DNA from: Saprospiraceae bacterium
GTDB taxonomy: Bacteria; Bacteroidota; Bacteroidia; Chitinophagales; Saprospiraceae
Assembly: GCA_020628645.1 (NCBI GenBank)
Contig: JAHDES010000011.1
Coordinates: forward strand, 2,431 to 66,430
Direction of reading: 5' to 3'
DNA: 64,000 nucleotides
Shown: one piece after another, positions 27,795 through 37,089 of the stretch
How the letters are laid out: the number at the start of each line of letters is the position of its first letter
Numbering within the stretch: the stretch's first letter is position 1
Notes under the pieces: model-generated
The model's database searches: none
Seen by the model: only the letters and a program-made list of their open reading frames with translations
What the model was told of the DNA's origin: nothing
Program-made: the position numbers and the translations under genes

Positions 27795-27815
27795 CGACAA
27801 GGATAAGATTTTGTA

Positions 27816-27823
27816 CAAATATA
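27816..27823 (-). promoter_or_regulatory. -7 promoter-like element for the methyltransferase gene
   Basis: Minus strand reads TATATTTG, an exact TAnnTTTG match, 22 bases upstream of the ATG at 27794. A clear -33 TTG at 19-21 bases is not seen. It helps to choose the shorter start. Confidence 0.45.
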
Positions 27824-27875
27824 ATAATGTTCAGGTGCTTGAAAAAAGCAATGCATTAATTTCTAAGAAAAATTA

Positions 27876-29378
27876 TCAACTTCCTGTCTGAACCGCCACT
27901 AAAAACGCTTCCATCAACTTACGCATATCGCCCGATGAACCACTAAAGTTATTAGCGATGACACAAAATGCTAGAGGTTGCCCAGACTCACTATTGATAT
28001 AACCTGCATAAGAGCGAATTCGTTCCATACTACCACTTTTGCCCCAAACTTTGCCTTGTGCACTCGTTCCCTTGAACATTCGTTTGAGTGTACCCGTTTG
28101 CCCTCCAATAGCTAGGGTGTTTTTAAAGGTCGAATACATCGATTTATCTTGGTAAATCTGTTGGAGAATTTTTGTAAAATGATGACTAGTAATATTGGTA
28201 CGAGGGGATAAACCACTTCCATCTCTCATGAAAAAACCATCCATGTTGATACCTTTTGAAGTCCAATATTCTTGAATGACTTCCAATCCTTTTTGATAAG
28301 ATGTTTTCCCTCCTTTTTGCTTGCCTAATTCTAAGACCATCGCTTCACAATAAAGATTGACACTTTTGTGATTTGCAGCTTTTGCCATAGCTAGAAGTGG
28401 AGGAGAAGAATGAGTATAAATGATCGTTGGTTTTGAAGAATTGCTATGCATGACGTCTACTTCTTTTGAAATAGAAATACCATTGGCTTTTAATTTTCGA
28501 TCTAAACGCTGTACCGCAAAGAGGGGAGGATTGGGAATTGAGCCTTTGATTTTAAATAATTGACTGCCAACAGGAATCGTTCCTCGTACAATACGTTGGT
28601 TGCTATAAGGTGCCCCAAAAATATAGGCATTATCCCCTGTTCCTGCTTTGTCAAAGATGACCTCTGAAGTTACTTTCATATTGGGAATAGAAGGTTCTAT
28701 TTTATTGATGGGAGCAACTCCACTCAGCTTATTTTTTTGTTGAAAAAAGAGATAATATAAATTTTCATGGAAATTTAAGCCCCAAGCCCCGCTTGCATAA
28801 TAATTTCCTAAGTCATTCCATTGCCAGGAGTCGGGAATCACTTGTGTGCCATAGGAAGATACATCTGCTATCACTGCTCCATTAATTTGTGAGATGCCCA
28901 CTTTTTTCACCGCATTAAGCAATTTATCTAAGACGACATCCAATCCATCAGAACCTTCTAATAAATCTGCGCCAAAAGTAGGATCTCCACCTCCGATGAG
29001 GTATAAATTTCCATTTAAAACACCATTTGAAATGCTGCCACTATAGCCTAGTTTCGTCTCAAAACGATAGTCTTTTCCTAAAATTTCTAAAGCAGTAGCA
29101 GTAGTGATGATTTTAGTGATTGATGCTGGAATGAAAGATTGATGCGCATTAACATCTACTAGGTTTTCTCCTGTTTCTAAATTGAGAATATGAACGCCCA
29201 ATTGCCCATTTTTAAGCGATGGATGTTCCACTATTTTTTTGATGGCATCCTTTAAATTGCTTGTACTAGGTTTTTGATTGATAGGAATAGGCGATGGAGT
29301 AGGAGGGGGGGCTGATGTGTTATTTTCAGAACAAGCCAAACATAGTATTAGGAAGAGAAAAGAAATAATGTTTTTCAT
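27876..29378 (-). CDS. dacB: D-alanyl-D-alanine carboxypeptidase/endopeptidase, PBP4 (DacB) type
   Basis: A low-molecular-mass class C penicillin-binding protein that trims or cleaves peptidoglycan cross-links in the periplasm. The 500 residues fit PBP4. The signal is lipoprotein-like (FLFLILCLACSENN, Cys16) and is followed by a Pro/Ser-rich linker. Active-site motifs: SxxK is S86-I-T-K89 in IPASITKIITTATALEIL; SxN is SVN in HKSVNLYCEAM; the third motif is KSG in GKVWGKSGSMERIRSYAGYI (KTG in most members). The large inserted domain between the first two motifs is present (VIADVSSYG, DLGNYYASGAWGLN). Being a lipoprotein is the only unusual trait. Confidence 0.9.
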   Translation of the reverse strand: MKNIISFLFLILCLACSENNTSAPPPTPSPIPINQKPSTSNLKDAIKKIVEHPSLKNGQLGVHILNLETGENLVDVNAHQSFIPASITKIITTATALEILGKDYRFETKLGYSGSISNGVLNGNLYLIGGGDPTFGADLLEGSDGLDVVLDKLLNAVKKVGISQINGAVIADVSSYGTQVIPDSWQWNDLGNYYASGAWGLNFHENLYYLFFQQKNKLSGVAPINKIEPSIPNMKVTSEVIFDKAGTGDNAYIFGAPYSNQRIVRGTIPVGSQLFKIKGSIPNPPLFAVQRLDRKLKANGISISKEVDVMHSNSSKPTIIYTHSSPPLLAMAKAANHKSVNLYCEAMVLELGKQKGGKTSYQKGLEVIQEYWTSKGINMDGFFMRDGSGLSPRTNITSHHFTKILQQIYQDKSMYSTFKNTLAIGGQTGTLKRMFKGTSAQGKVWGKSGSMERIRSYAGYINSESGQPLAFCVIANNFSGSSGDMRKLMEAFLVAVQTGS

Positions 29379-29423
29379 CCTCTAAAACTACAATCTCTCT
29401 TTTAAAAATAAAAACACCAGCAA

Positions 29424-29458
29424 ATAAAAAACCACACAGCTATTATACACCTGTGTGG
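29424..29458 (-). terminator. Intrinsic terminator downstream of the cytochrome c peroxidase gene
   Basis: On the minus strand CCACACAG, an 11-base loop, CTGTGTGG and then TTTTTTAT: a perfect 8-base G+C-rich stem followed by a T-run. It lies about 140 bases past the peroxidase stop and before the PBP4 start. Confidence 0.75.
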
Positions 29459-29595
29459 AGAGAGATAAACTCCCTGTAAATAAAAACCTTACAAAAAAAT
29501 AGTAGTTAGAAACAAGCGGTGGTCTCAAAAGTGTTTGTTAAAACATTGTGGTCTTCTTTCAAGGGATACAGAGCCACCAACTCGCTTCAAACCGA

Positions 29596-30849
29596 TTAGT
29601 CAATATTCCCGCCTACGGGTAAACCGCTAGGGACACTATTAGGGATAGAACGATCAAAGTCAGGGTCATTCAATGCTTCTAAGAAGGCAATAATATCTTC
29701 AATATCGTCATTGTTAAAGTTATTCAAATCGTCGATCTCATCATCAAGTTGATTGGGATTGACATTTGGGTTGATTTCTAAATCTCCAGGGCCATTGTTT
29801 CCATTTCCACCACCTCCCGGTCCGCCACCATTATTATTGGCAGCGTTCCGAGCAGTGATATAGAACTGCAGAGTTTCCTCTAAGTCCTCCGCTACTCCAT
29901 TGTGAAAATAAGGCGCAGTTTCTCTAAGGTTACGTAATGTAGGTGTTCGAAAGGCATACGTACCATTCGCTCCTGCGTCAGACTCCGTTAATGCTGGATG
30001 ATCGGGTACGCCCAATACATGTAGTTCAAAATCAGAAAACATAGGGCCGCTATGGCATTCATCGCATCCAATTCGACGGAAGCGATCCATACCTCGAATT
30101 TGTTGCTGGGTCATGGCGTTTTGATTGCCAGCTTGAAATTGGTCAAAGGGACTGTTGGTAGCGGTGATGGTTCGTTCAAAAGCGGCAATTGCTCTTCCGA
30201 TATTGGTATCTGTTATGGCATTTTGATTGCCAAAAGCTTGTGCAAATAAGGCTTGATATTGTGCATTGGCTTCTAAACGAGCGACTATGCTATCTAGGGC
30301 TACATTCTCAGAAAAGGCATGTCCACGCATTTCTTCAAAGGATAATAATGGTTGTAGTGCTTGATTTTCAAGTCCAAAGGTGCGATTGTCCCAAAACATA
30401 GGGGCATTATTGGGATTTACGTTACCATTATTATTTACGCCATTAAAGGCTGTATTTAAAATAGTAGGTGAATTTCGGATGACCAAACCGATACCATCAT
30501 TACTAACATCTCGACGTTGTGGCCCTAATCCTTCTCCACCTACACCAATGGGTAAGGCTCTTCCATCGGCATATCCAAAATCAGGATGATGGCAGGTGGC
30601 ACAAGAGATGTCTTTTTCTCCAGAAAGAATAGGATCCCAAAATAATAAACGACCCAATTCTTCCCGAAACGTTTGTACATCCTGCGGCGTATTTCCATCT
30701 ATAGTTGGATCATCAATATCGTTTATATCGGTGACATCTAATCCACCTAAGCCATTGTCATCGTCTGCTTGACAAGCCATGATAAAAAGTAAACTTCCAA
30801 AAAGTATCCAATTTCTTAATCTATACATACGTCCTACTATTTTTAGCAT
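29596..30849 (-). CDS. Di-haem cytochrome c peroxidase (CcpA/MauG family) lipoprotein
   Basis: Reduces hydrogen peroxide in the periplasm with electrons from small c-type carriers, or belongs to the related MauG-like oxidases. The lipobox is at ILFGSLLFIMACQ (Cys26; a start at the second ATG, 30828, would shorten the leader by 7 residues). Two haem c sites are visible: C83-A-T-C86-H87 in DISCATCHHPDFGYADG, and C262-D-E-C265-H266 in RIGCDECHSGPMFSD. TYAFRTPTLRNLRETAPYFHNG is the conserved C-terminal segment. About 50 residues after it are a Gly/Asn/Asp-rich low-complexity insert before the final FNNDDIEDIIAFLEALND helix. The gene is transcribed alone with its own terminator. Confidence 0.9.
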   Translation of the reverse strand: MLKIVGRMYRLRNWILFGSLLFIMACQADDDNGLGGLDVTDINDIDDPTIDGNTPQDVQTFREELGRLLFWDPILSGEKDISCATCHHPDFGYADGRALPIGVGGEGLGPQRRDVSNDGIGLVIRNSPTILNTAFNGVNNNGNVNPNNAPMFWDNRTFGLENQALQPLLSFEEMRGHAFSENVALDSIVARLEANAQYQALFAQAFGNQNAITDTNIGRAIAAFERTITATNSPFDQFQAGNQNAMTQQQIRGMDRFRRIGCDECHSGPMFSDFELHVLGVPDHPALTESDAGANGTYAFRTPTLRNLRETAPYFHNGVAEDLEETLQFYITARNAANNNGGGPGGGGNGNNGPGDLEINPNVNPNQLDDEIDDLNNFNNDDIEDIIAFLEALNDPDFDRSIPNSVPSGLPVGGNID

Positions 30850-31267
30850 AGCATTCTAGTTGGAACAAGGTTCAACTGAAGCATAGCTTTTGAGTGATTG
30901 AGATGGTTTGAATTAAAAGATGTGTATACTTTTTATTTCGATAAAATCAGATTTGATGAATGATAAATGTAGGCTTTTGTGTATTATTCTTAAATTTGTC
31001 CTTTACGATAATTAATATTGTCGATTTGTGTTAAGTGCTAAATGAAAATTGCCTGTATAATAATTTGTCAGTTCGAAATTTAATAAACAATTGACTAGAA
31101 AGAAACCTGCCCGACTTAAAAGATTAGAAGGATGGCAGGCGGGTTGTGTTGAAATTTTGAGCTGACTTATAAAAAATTATTATACCAATTTTATTAGCTT
31201 ACTACTTAAAGACAAGCATACTTTCAGAAGACCTACCTTGAACTAAAAAAAGTTTTAAATATTTTTT
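30850..31267. other. 418-base divergent intergenic region
   Basis: Lies between the peroxidase gene (minus) and the sigma-factor gene (plus). It holds no gene. It contains the palindromic element listed separately (31059-31180). I see no exact TAnnTTTG promoter for either side. Confidence 0.5.
31059..31180. repeat. Imperfect palindromic element with G+C-rich inner hairpin
   Basis: Outer arms GTCAGTTCGAAATTTAA (from 31067) and TTGAAATTTTGAGCTGAC (ending 31166) are imperfect reverse complements. Inner arms AACCTGCCCGAC and GGCAGGCGGGTT (31105-31145) also pair imperfectly. The inner motif AACCCGCCTGC (reverse strand) recurs exactly in the element at 13747-13862. Confidence 0.5.
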
Positions 31268-31270
31268 GTG

Positions 31271-31783
31271 ATGTCCGATTCGACTTCTTTGTGTGAAGAA
31301 CTTACCTATACGCGTATCTTTCGGGAATATGCGAAAACGCTCCATAATTATTTGTATTACAAAACGGGGAACAGTGAATTATCACAAGATTTGACCCAAG
31401 AAGCATTTACGAAGCTTTGGCAAAATTGCTCAACTGTTACGCTTCAAGGAGCAAAAGGCTATGTTTTTAAAACAGCCAATAATTTATTAATTAACACTTA
31501 TAATCATAATAAAGTCGTTTTACAACATCAATCCAAACCACAAAAAGATCGTACCCACGAAAATCCAGAATATTTATTAGAAGAAAAAGAATTGAAAAAT
31601 AGATTGGAAGAAGCGATTGCTAATTTACCTGAAAAACAACGAGTGGTATTTTTGATGAGTCGTATTGAAAAGAAAACGTATAAAGAAATCGCGGCAATAG
31701 AAGGAATAAGTAAGCAAGCGGTAGAAAAACGTATTTACAACGCACTCGATACGCTTCGGCAAATTTCTAAGAAAATAAAGTAG
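31271..31783 (+). CDS. ECF-type RNA polymerase sigma factor (FecI-like)
   Basis: A 170-residue extracytoplasmic-function sigma factor. Region 2 is at about 10-75 (ELSQDLTQEAFTKLWQN, then GAKGYVFKTANNLLINTY) and region 4 at about 110-165 (LPEKQRVVFLMSRIEKKTYKEIAAIEGISKQAVEKRI), a typical helix-turn-helix. In Bacteroidota these Sigma-70 proteins form a relay with a FecR anti-sigma factor and a TonB-dependent transducer, exactly the next two genes here, so it most likely controls that receptor operon. The ATG at 31271 is preferred to the GTG one codon before. Confidence 0.93.
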   Translation: MSDSTSLCEELTYTRIFREYAKTLHNYLYYKTGNSELSQDLTQEAFTKLWQNCSTVTLQGAKGYVFKTANNLLINTYNHNKVVLQHQSKPQKDRTHENPEYLLEEKELKNRLEEAIANLPEKQRVVFLMSRIEKKTYKEIAAIEGISKQAVEKRIYNALDTLRQISKKIK

Positions 31784-31811
31784 GTGTTTATACTATTGAA
31801 TTGTATTTATT

Positions 31812-31896
31812 TTGAACCACATAGGAATATAGATTTATTTAGTTAAACGTAGCTTAAATCTTTGTTACTAAGAAAAATCAATGTCTATGTGGTTAA
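31812..31896. repeat. Short inverted repeat of the ACCACATAG type
   Basis: TTGAACCACATAG (31812-31824) and CTATGTGGTTAA (31885-31896) are reverse complements with a 60-base spacer, in the gap between the sigma-factor and FecR genes. The wording resembles the dispersed 'accacatagacacatag' intergenic repeats known in many bacteria (from memory). It may act as an attenuating hairpin, which I infer only. Confidence 0.45.
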
Positions 31897-31979
31897 AAGA
31901 AAAAATGCAGTAATTATAATCTAAACAAGTTGTGTTTAGTTCTTTAGCGATACACCACTTGGATTAACTAAAACAAATC

Positions 31980-32912
31980 ATGAAAAATGACGAACTACTA
32001 CATAAGTGGATTCAAGGGGAGTTAACGGAAGAAGAACAATCCCTCTTCCAAAATCGACCTGAGTATGAATCTTTAGTGGAGTTGTACAAACATACGGCGT
32101 CCTTTGAAGCAGCTTCTTTTGATGAAACCAAGATGCTTGCTACTATTTTGAAACAACCCAAAGAAAAAAGCATTACAAAACCACCTGCGCGGCGTGTTTT
32201 TCTTCAATCGTGGGCAAGATATGCAGTAGCAGCGTCGATAGCCTTGATGTGCATGGCAGGCTATTTCTTTTGGACGAATTCGGGGGGGACACAATCATAT
32301 GCAAGTGCTATAGGAGAACGGATAGAAGGGCAATTGCCCGATCAGTCGAGTTTTATACTGAATGCAGCAAGTGAGTTGTCGTATACAGCTAAAACTTGGG
32401 ATACCCATAGACATTTAAATTTGACAGGAGAAGCTTTTTTTACTGTAAAAAAAGGAGCAACTTTTACAGTTGAAACTAAAAATGGCAAGGTGCAAGTACT
32501 GGGAACAGCATTTAATGTTCGATCACGTGGAGGCGTTTTGGAGGTGAAATGTGCGAGCGGAAAAGTAGCCGTACAAAAAACTTCTGGTACAACAATTGCG
32601 GAATTACAAGCAAATGAAGCAGTTCGTTTAGATCAAAATGGATCCGTTCAAAAAAGGACGATAGCGAATGGAGAAGCACAAAGTTGGGTGGAGGGTATTA
32701 CTCGTTTAGAAAGTGTGTCGATAGGTGAAGTAGTGGAGGAACTCGAACGTCAATTTGCAGTGAATATTGATGCTTCTGCTGTAAATAAGTCCACGATTGT
32801 TTCTTGTAATTTTCAACATAAATCCTTAGAATTGGCACTGAAAACCGCTTTGTCTTCTGAAGGAATAACATTTACCTTAGAAAATGATAAAAAGGTGATG
32901 CTTCATAAATAG
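31980..32912 (+). CDS. FecR-family anti-sigma factor
   Basis: An inner-membrane regulator of 310 residues that holds the ECF sigma factor and receives the signal from the TonB-dependent transducer. The N-terminal cytoplasmic part has an anti-sigma helix (LLHKWIQGELTEEEQSLFQN). A single transmembrane helix lies near 82-97 (YAVAASIALMCMAGYFFW). The periplasmic FecR domain follows (GEAFFTVKKGATFTVETKNGKVQVLGTAFNVRSRGGVLEVKCASGKV), and the C-terminal STN-like DUF4974 domain (VEELERQFAVNIDASAVN ... SCNFQHKSLELALKTAL). It sits 196 bases after the sigma gene and 56 before the receptor. Confidence 0.93.
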   Translation: MKNDELLHKWIQGELTEEEQSLFQNRPEYESLVELYKHTASFEAASFDETKMLATILKQPKEKSITKPPARRVFLQSWARYAVAASIALMCMAGYFFWTNSGGTQSYASAIGERIEGQLPDQSSFILNAASELSYTAKTWDTHRHLNLTGEAFFTVKKGATFTVETKNGKVQVLGTAFNVRSRGGVLEVKCASGKVAVQKTSGTTIAELQANEAVRLDQNGSVQKRTIANGEAQSWVEGITRLESVSIGEVVEELERQFAVNIDASAVNKSTIVSCNFQHKSLELALKTALSSEGITFTLENDKKVMLHK

Positions 32913-32968
32913 ATGCTAATTTGATAAGAACATTATTTTTAAGTTCTTCTATAAAAATTGTGATCTCA

Positions 32969-35674
32969 ATGGAACTGCAAAATATTCATCTCTTAAAATC
33001 CAAGATTTTTCGAGCATTCACATTTCTTATTCCACACAATTTTTTGAAGAACATATTTTCTTTTTTAGCTTTCTTTCTACTATTGAATGCCACGGTATTT
33101 GCACAAAATCAAAGCATTCAAATCAATACCAAAGATGTCCCATTAACGGTCATTTTAAATGAGTTAGAACAAGAATATGGTTTTTTAAGTACCTATTCTG
33201 ATGACGCTATCGCAGAAGAAATTTGTCAGATCAATATTCCAAAAAGTACAATTCAAAACTTCCTCCATCAATTATTAACTCCTGCTAATTTGGAGTACGA
33301 AATCGTAGATAAACGATACATCATTATCACCCAAAAATCGAATACGCTAAGCAATACATCATCCGCTCCTCCTTCCAATTTTTGTGGTAAAGTCATTGAT
33401 GCGATAACTAAAGAACCCTTAATCGCAGCTAATATTTATCTTAAAACATCTCAAAAAGGAAATACCTCCAATGAGCAAGGCGATTTTCAATTTAAATATC
33501 CCTTACAAGCAAAGGATTCTTTGATTATAAGTTACATTGGTTATCAAGCACAATCTTTTTTGGCGCGTGAATTTATTCGTGGTGGATGCCCTACAATTGC
33601 GCTTTCCTATCTAGATTTTGAGGAAGATTTTATTGTGGTAACCGATTATCTATCAGATGGAATTAGCTTACACGAACATGGGAATTATACCGAATTTCAA
33701 CCAGATCGAATCGCTGCCTTACCAGGTCAGATAGAGGCAGATGTAATGAAATCGATTCAGTTTTTGCCAGGTATTTCTTCTCCCGATGGAACGGCGGGAG
33801 GTTTGAATATTCGTGGTGGAACAGCGGATCAAAATTTGGTCTTGTGGGAAGACATTCCGATTTATCATACAGCGCATTATTTTGGGATGATTTCCGCTTT
33901 TAATCCTTCTATTATTGATAATGTTTCGGTTTATAAAGGAGGCTTTGATGCAACTTATGGAGGACGTATTTCAGGAGTGATTGATTTAAAAACAGATCAT
34001 AGTTCTAATGATGAGAAATTGGCTGCGGGTATCAATTTCATCAATGCCTATGTCAATGGAAAGCAAAGCTTATTCAATAATAGACTAAAATTCACCTTCT
34101 CGCTACGCCATAGTGTGCCTCAAAAATGGAGAACGCCTACCTTCGATAATATCACAGAACGCAATCAACAAGGGGTCTTACTTCAAATACCTGTAAATAA
34201 TCAATTGCCACCAGAAATTAGCATCCAAAATCGCTTTTCTTTTTTAGATACGAATGCAAAATTGAGTTATCAATTGAGTGCCAAAGATAAAATTTCTGCT
34301 GCCGTTTTTTATGGGAATAATGATTTTAAAGCAGAAGTATTTGATGGGGTAAAAGATGAATTTCAAAATGATACTTTATTTCTGAGAAATGACGGTTTAA
34401 GTTTGAATTGGAAACGGAAATGGTCAGATCGTTGGTCAACTAAACTACTATATACCGACTCAGATTATGAATATAAATATGATTATAGTTTAACGTCTGA
34501 TGATCCTAATCTTCGAGATCAAGAAGGTCGTAAAGAAAATAATATTGAAGAACGACAACTTCAATTGGCTACTTTTTATCAGTCTTCAAAAGGATATGAA
34601 TTAAATTTAGGCGTTCAGTCCTCCAATTATTACGTTCGTTCGGTAATCTCTCGGCAAACCAATCAAAATGATCCAAGAAATACCCGTCGAGACACTGCGT
34701 CATGGGTGCAAGTGGCGTATGCCAATATCAAAACACCTTCTGATAAAAAACTAGGACTAGAAGCAGGCGTTCGTTTGAGTTATTTTGATCTTGAAAAAGA
34801 GGTCTATTTTGAACCTCGAATTCGTCTATGGACAAAACCTTCAAAATCAATGACCTTTTATGTGAATGGCGGAATTTACCAGCAATTTTTAAGTCAGGTA
34901 GTCGATTTGGAAGGAGATAATTCGAGTATAGAAACGCCCGTTTGGGTGTTGGCGGGTTCAAAAGAAGTACCCGTTTTGCAATCGAGGCAATTACAAGTTG
35001 GAGGCATCTATACCCAAAAAGGATGGTTGCTAGATGTGCAAGCTTATCTTCGAGGAATTACGGGATTATCTTCTAGTTCAACGGGTTTTGATGAAGATTT
35101 TAGTGAAGATTTCAAACTTGGCGAAGCGACGATTAAAGGCTTAGATGTATTAGTCAAAAAACGTTGGAAGGACTATCAAACTTGGATGAGTTATACCTTG
35201 AGCCAAGTCGATCATCACTTTCCTAAATTTTTTGATCCTAATTTTCCAGCACCCAATGATCAACGTCATGTTTTTAACTGGGTGCATCTATGGAAGGTCA
35301 ATAATTTTGATGTTTCTTTGGGATGGAGTATGCATTCTGGTTTGCCACACCCAGATATCGACAATTTTGAAATACGCGAAAGCAACGATAATCAAGATCG
35401 TTTCAATATTCGAGCAGAAGTGGATGAATTTAATACCTTGAGATTACCCAATTTCCATCATTTGGATGCCTCAGTTAGTTATACTTTTAGACCAAAACAA
35501 TCTAAATTAAGAGGATTAATTGGACTTTCTTTTTATAATATCTACCAAAATAATAACCTCTATCATCGAGAATTATTTATCCGAGAAAGTCGTGATAATC
35601 CTCCTAGATTAGTCTATCTAAATAAGTCAGATTTGCCGTTTACGCCAAATTTGGTGGTACAACTGATGTGGTAG
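32969..35674 (+). CDS. TonB-dependent receptor/transducer with STN domain (FecA type)
   Basis: An outer-membrane receptor of about 900 residues. I start at the ATG at 32969; the TTG at 32921 adds a poor leader. A long n-region precedes the signal (FLAFFLLLNATVFAQ). Then an STN (secretin/TonB short N-terminal) domain (IQINTKDVPLTVILNELEQEYGFLSTYSDD), the mark of receptors that signal to FecR. Then a CarboxypepD-regulatory-like domain (GKVIDAITKEPLIAANIYLKTSQKGNTSNEQGDF), a plug (VMKSIQFLPGISSPDGTAGGLNIRGG, DNVSVYKGGFDATYGGRISGVIDL) and a 22-strand barrel ending in a terminal aromatic (LVVQLMW). No SusD partner is present, so the substrate is more likely a siderophore or other small ligand than a polysaccharide; this is inference. 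Confidence 0.93.
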   Translation: MELQNIHLLKSKIFRAFTFLIPHNFLKNIFSFLAFFLLLNATVFAQNQSIQINTKDVPLTVILNELEQEYGFLSTYSDDAIAEEICQINIPKSTIQNFLHQLLTPANLEYEIVDKRYIIITQKSNTLSNTSSAPPSNFCGKVIDAITKEPLIAANIYLKTSQKGNTSNEQGDFQFKYPLQAKDSLIISYIGYQAQSFLAREFIRGGCPTIALSYLDFEEDFIVVTDYLSDGISLHEHGNYTEFQPDRIAALPGQIEADVMKSIQFLPGISSPDGTAGGLNIRGGTADQNLVLWEDIPIYHTAHYFGMISAFNPSIIDNVSVYKGGFDATYGGRISGVIDLKTDHSSNDEKLAAGINFINAYVNGKQSLFNNRLKFTFSLRHSVPQKWRTPTFDNITERNQQGVLLQIPVNNQLPPEISIQNRFSFLDTNAKLSYQLSAKDKISAAVFYGNNDFKAEVFDGVKDEFQNDTLFLRNDGLSLNWKRKWSDRWSTKLLYTDSDYEYKYDYSLTSDDPNLRDQEGRKENNIEERQLQLATFYQSSKGYELNLGVQSSNYYVRSVISRQTNQNDPRNTRRDTASWVQVAYANIKTPSDKKLGLEAGVRLSYFDLEKEVYFEPRIRLWTKPSKSMTFYVNGGIYQQFLSQVVDLEGDNSSIETPVWVLAGSKEVPVLQSRQLQVGGIYTQKGWLLDVQAYLRGITGLSSSSTGFDEDFSEDFKLGEATIKGLDVLVKKRWKDYQTWMSYTLSQVDHHFPKFFDPNFPAPNDQRHVFNWVHLWKVNNFDVSLGWSMHSGLPHPDIDNFEIRESNDNQDRFNIRAEVDEFNTLRLPNFHHLDASVSYTFRPKQSKLRGLIGLSFYNIYQNNNLYHRELFIRESRDNPPRLVYLNKSDLPFTPNLVVQLMW

Positions 35675-35681
35675 TATTTTT

Positions 35682-37061
35682 TTATTCCTTTATAATCTTT
35701 TCTATAGAGATTTGATTATTTGCATTATTTAAAATGGAGATAAAATACAATCCTGATGGAAGATCATTAATATCTATCGTAATGTGATCAGTTGCATGAA
35801 TTGTTTTATACACTTGACCACTTGCATCTAAAATCTCGACCGTATAATCATCTACCTCTCCTTTAATAGAAAAATAACCATTTACAGGATTTGGAAAAAC
35901 AGTTAAAGCATTTGGTTCAACAGAAACATCAGCTGAAGTGGATGTCGTTAAGGTCAGGACATAATCATATAATTCTTCACAGATTCCAAACGCACTTCCT
36001 TCTCCATTAGTTAATACACAAATACCTATTTCATTGACTGGGTCAAGATACATTTCAGTAGATACACCATCTTCTCCTCCATTATGCCCCCAAAGTGTTG
36101 CTGTGCCGAATGCTTCTTGATACCACATGAATCCTTGATTAGCTTTGATTGATGGAATTTGTGGTGTCCACATATCATTGATCGTCGCTGGACTGAGAAT
36201 AGAATTAGTCCCTAATGTTCCTCCATTTAAGTAAGCGATCATAAATTTACTTAGGTCAGTAACGGTACTTCTTAATTGACCGTTTGGATAATCTGCAAAT
36301 CCATATTGAGGATAAGGCACATAATTACCTCCTGTAAATTGATAAGGCGTAGCTACATCAGCAGGATCAAAATCTGCATAAAACCATGCTGTTTTATTCA
36401 TGCCTAAAGGGTCAAAAATAGTATTATCACAATACGTATCGAAAAGTGTTCCCGTTGCTGTTTCTACGACATACCCTAATAAGGCAGTGCCCATATTAGA
36501 ATATTCATAAGTAGAACCAGGAGGGCTTTGCAGAAAATTCCAATAATCGTTATAGTCTACGCCACCTACTGAGAAATAACCTTCCATACAATCTGCTAGG
36601 CTTAGTGTTGGATCAGGATACCCATAATAATCAATGGTAACTTCTGTATCATCATAAGTGGAAGCAGTATGTGTTAGCAAATGCTTGGTAGTTACGGCTT
36701 GGTTTGGATAGTCGGGAACATTAAAAGCCCAAGGCAAATAATTATCTATATCATTATTGATATTTAATTGTCCATTTTCATGAGCATGCATAGCTGCAGT
36801 AGCAGTAAATACTTTAGAAATGGAAGCCAATAAAAACACAGTAGTATCTTCTACGGCTACATTATTGGCAATATTAGCAAATCCATATGATTCAATCCAC
36901 ACGATCTGACCGTCTTTAACAATTACGGTTGAAACACCAGGCAGCTCTTCCTGATTCATTTGAGATTGTATGAAATTATCAATGGCAGGGCTAGGATTGG
37001 GATTTTGGGAAATTGCTAGGTAAGAGGATAGTATGAATACCCCTAATAATAAGTTTTTCAT
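35682..37061 (-). CDS. Secreted class-C beta-lactamase-fold serine hydrolase, T9SS cargo
   Basis: A 459-residue esterase/peptidase of the beta-lactamase-related (penicillin-binding-protein-like) family S12. Signal peptide MKNLLLGVFILSSYLAIS. Catalytic motifs: SxxK in LLASISKVFTATAAMHAHENGQ, YxN in YEYSNMGTALLGYVVE, and HxG-like GHNGGEDGVSTEMYLDP. HTSGL is replaced by LLTHTASTYDD. Residues 380-459 are a T9SS type A sorting domain (VFPNPVNGYFSIKG ... LPSGLYFISILN). Members include D-aminopeptidases and esterases; actual substrate is unknown. It converges with the TonB receptor gene with an 8-base gap. Confidence 0.88.
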   Translation of the reverse strand: MKNLLLGVFILSSYLAISQNPNPSPAIDNFIQSQMNQEELPGVSTVIVKDGQIVWIESYGFANIANNVAVEDTTVFLLASISKVFTATAAMHAHENGQLNINNDIDNYLPWAFNVPDYPNQAVTTKHLLTHTASTYDDTEVTIDYYGYPDPTLSLADCMEGYFSVGGVDYNDYWNFLQSPPGSTYEYSNMGTALLGYVVETATGTLFDTYCDNTIFDPLGMNKTAWFYADFDPADVATPYQFTGGNYVPYPQYGFADYPNGQLRSTVTDLSKFMIAYLNGGTLGTNSILSPATINDMWTPQIPSIKANQGFMWYQEAFGTATLWGHNGGEDGVSTEMYLDPVNEIGICVLTNGEGSAFGICEELYDYVLTLTTSTSADVSVEPNALTVFPNPVNGYFSIKGEVDDYTVEILDASGQVYKTIHATDHITIDINDLPSGLYFISILNNANNQISIEKIIKE

Positions 37062-37089
37062 CTAAAAAAGTTATTTGTATGAGCCAGAT

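Noticed and set aside
27816-27818. TTG start at 27818 for the methyltransferase
   Set aside because: It overlaps a -7 promoter-like element, and the ATG at 27794 gives a normal signal peptide.
29480-29590. Possible structured RNA with AGCGGTGG / CCACC...CGCT pairing behind the peroxidase gene
   Set aside because: Pairing is interrupted and weak, and no second copy was seen in the window.
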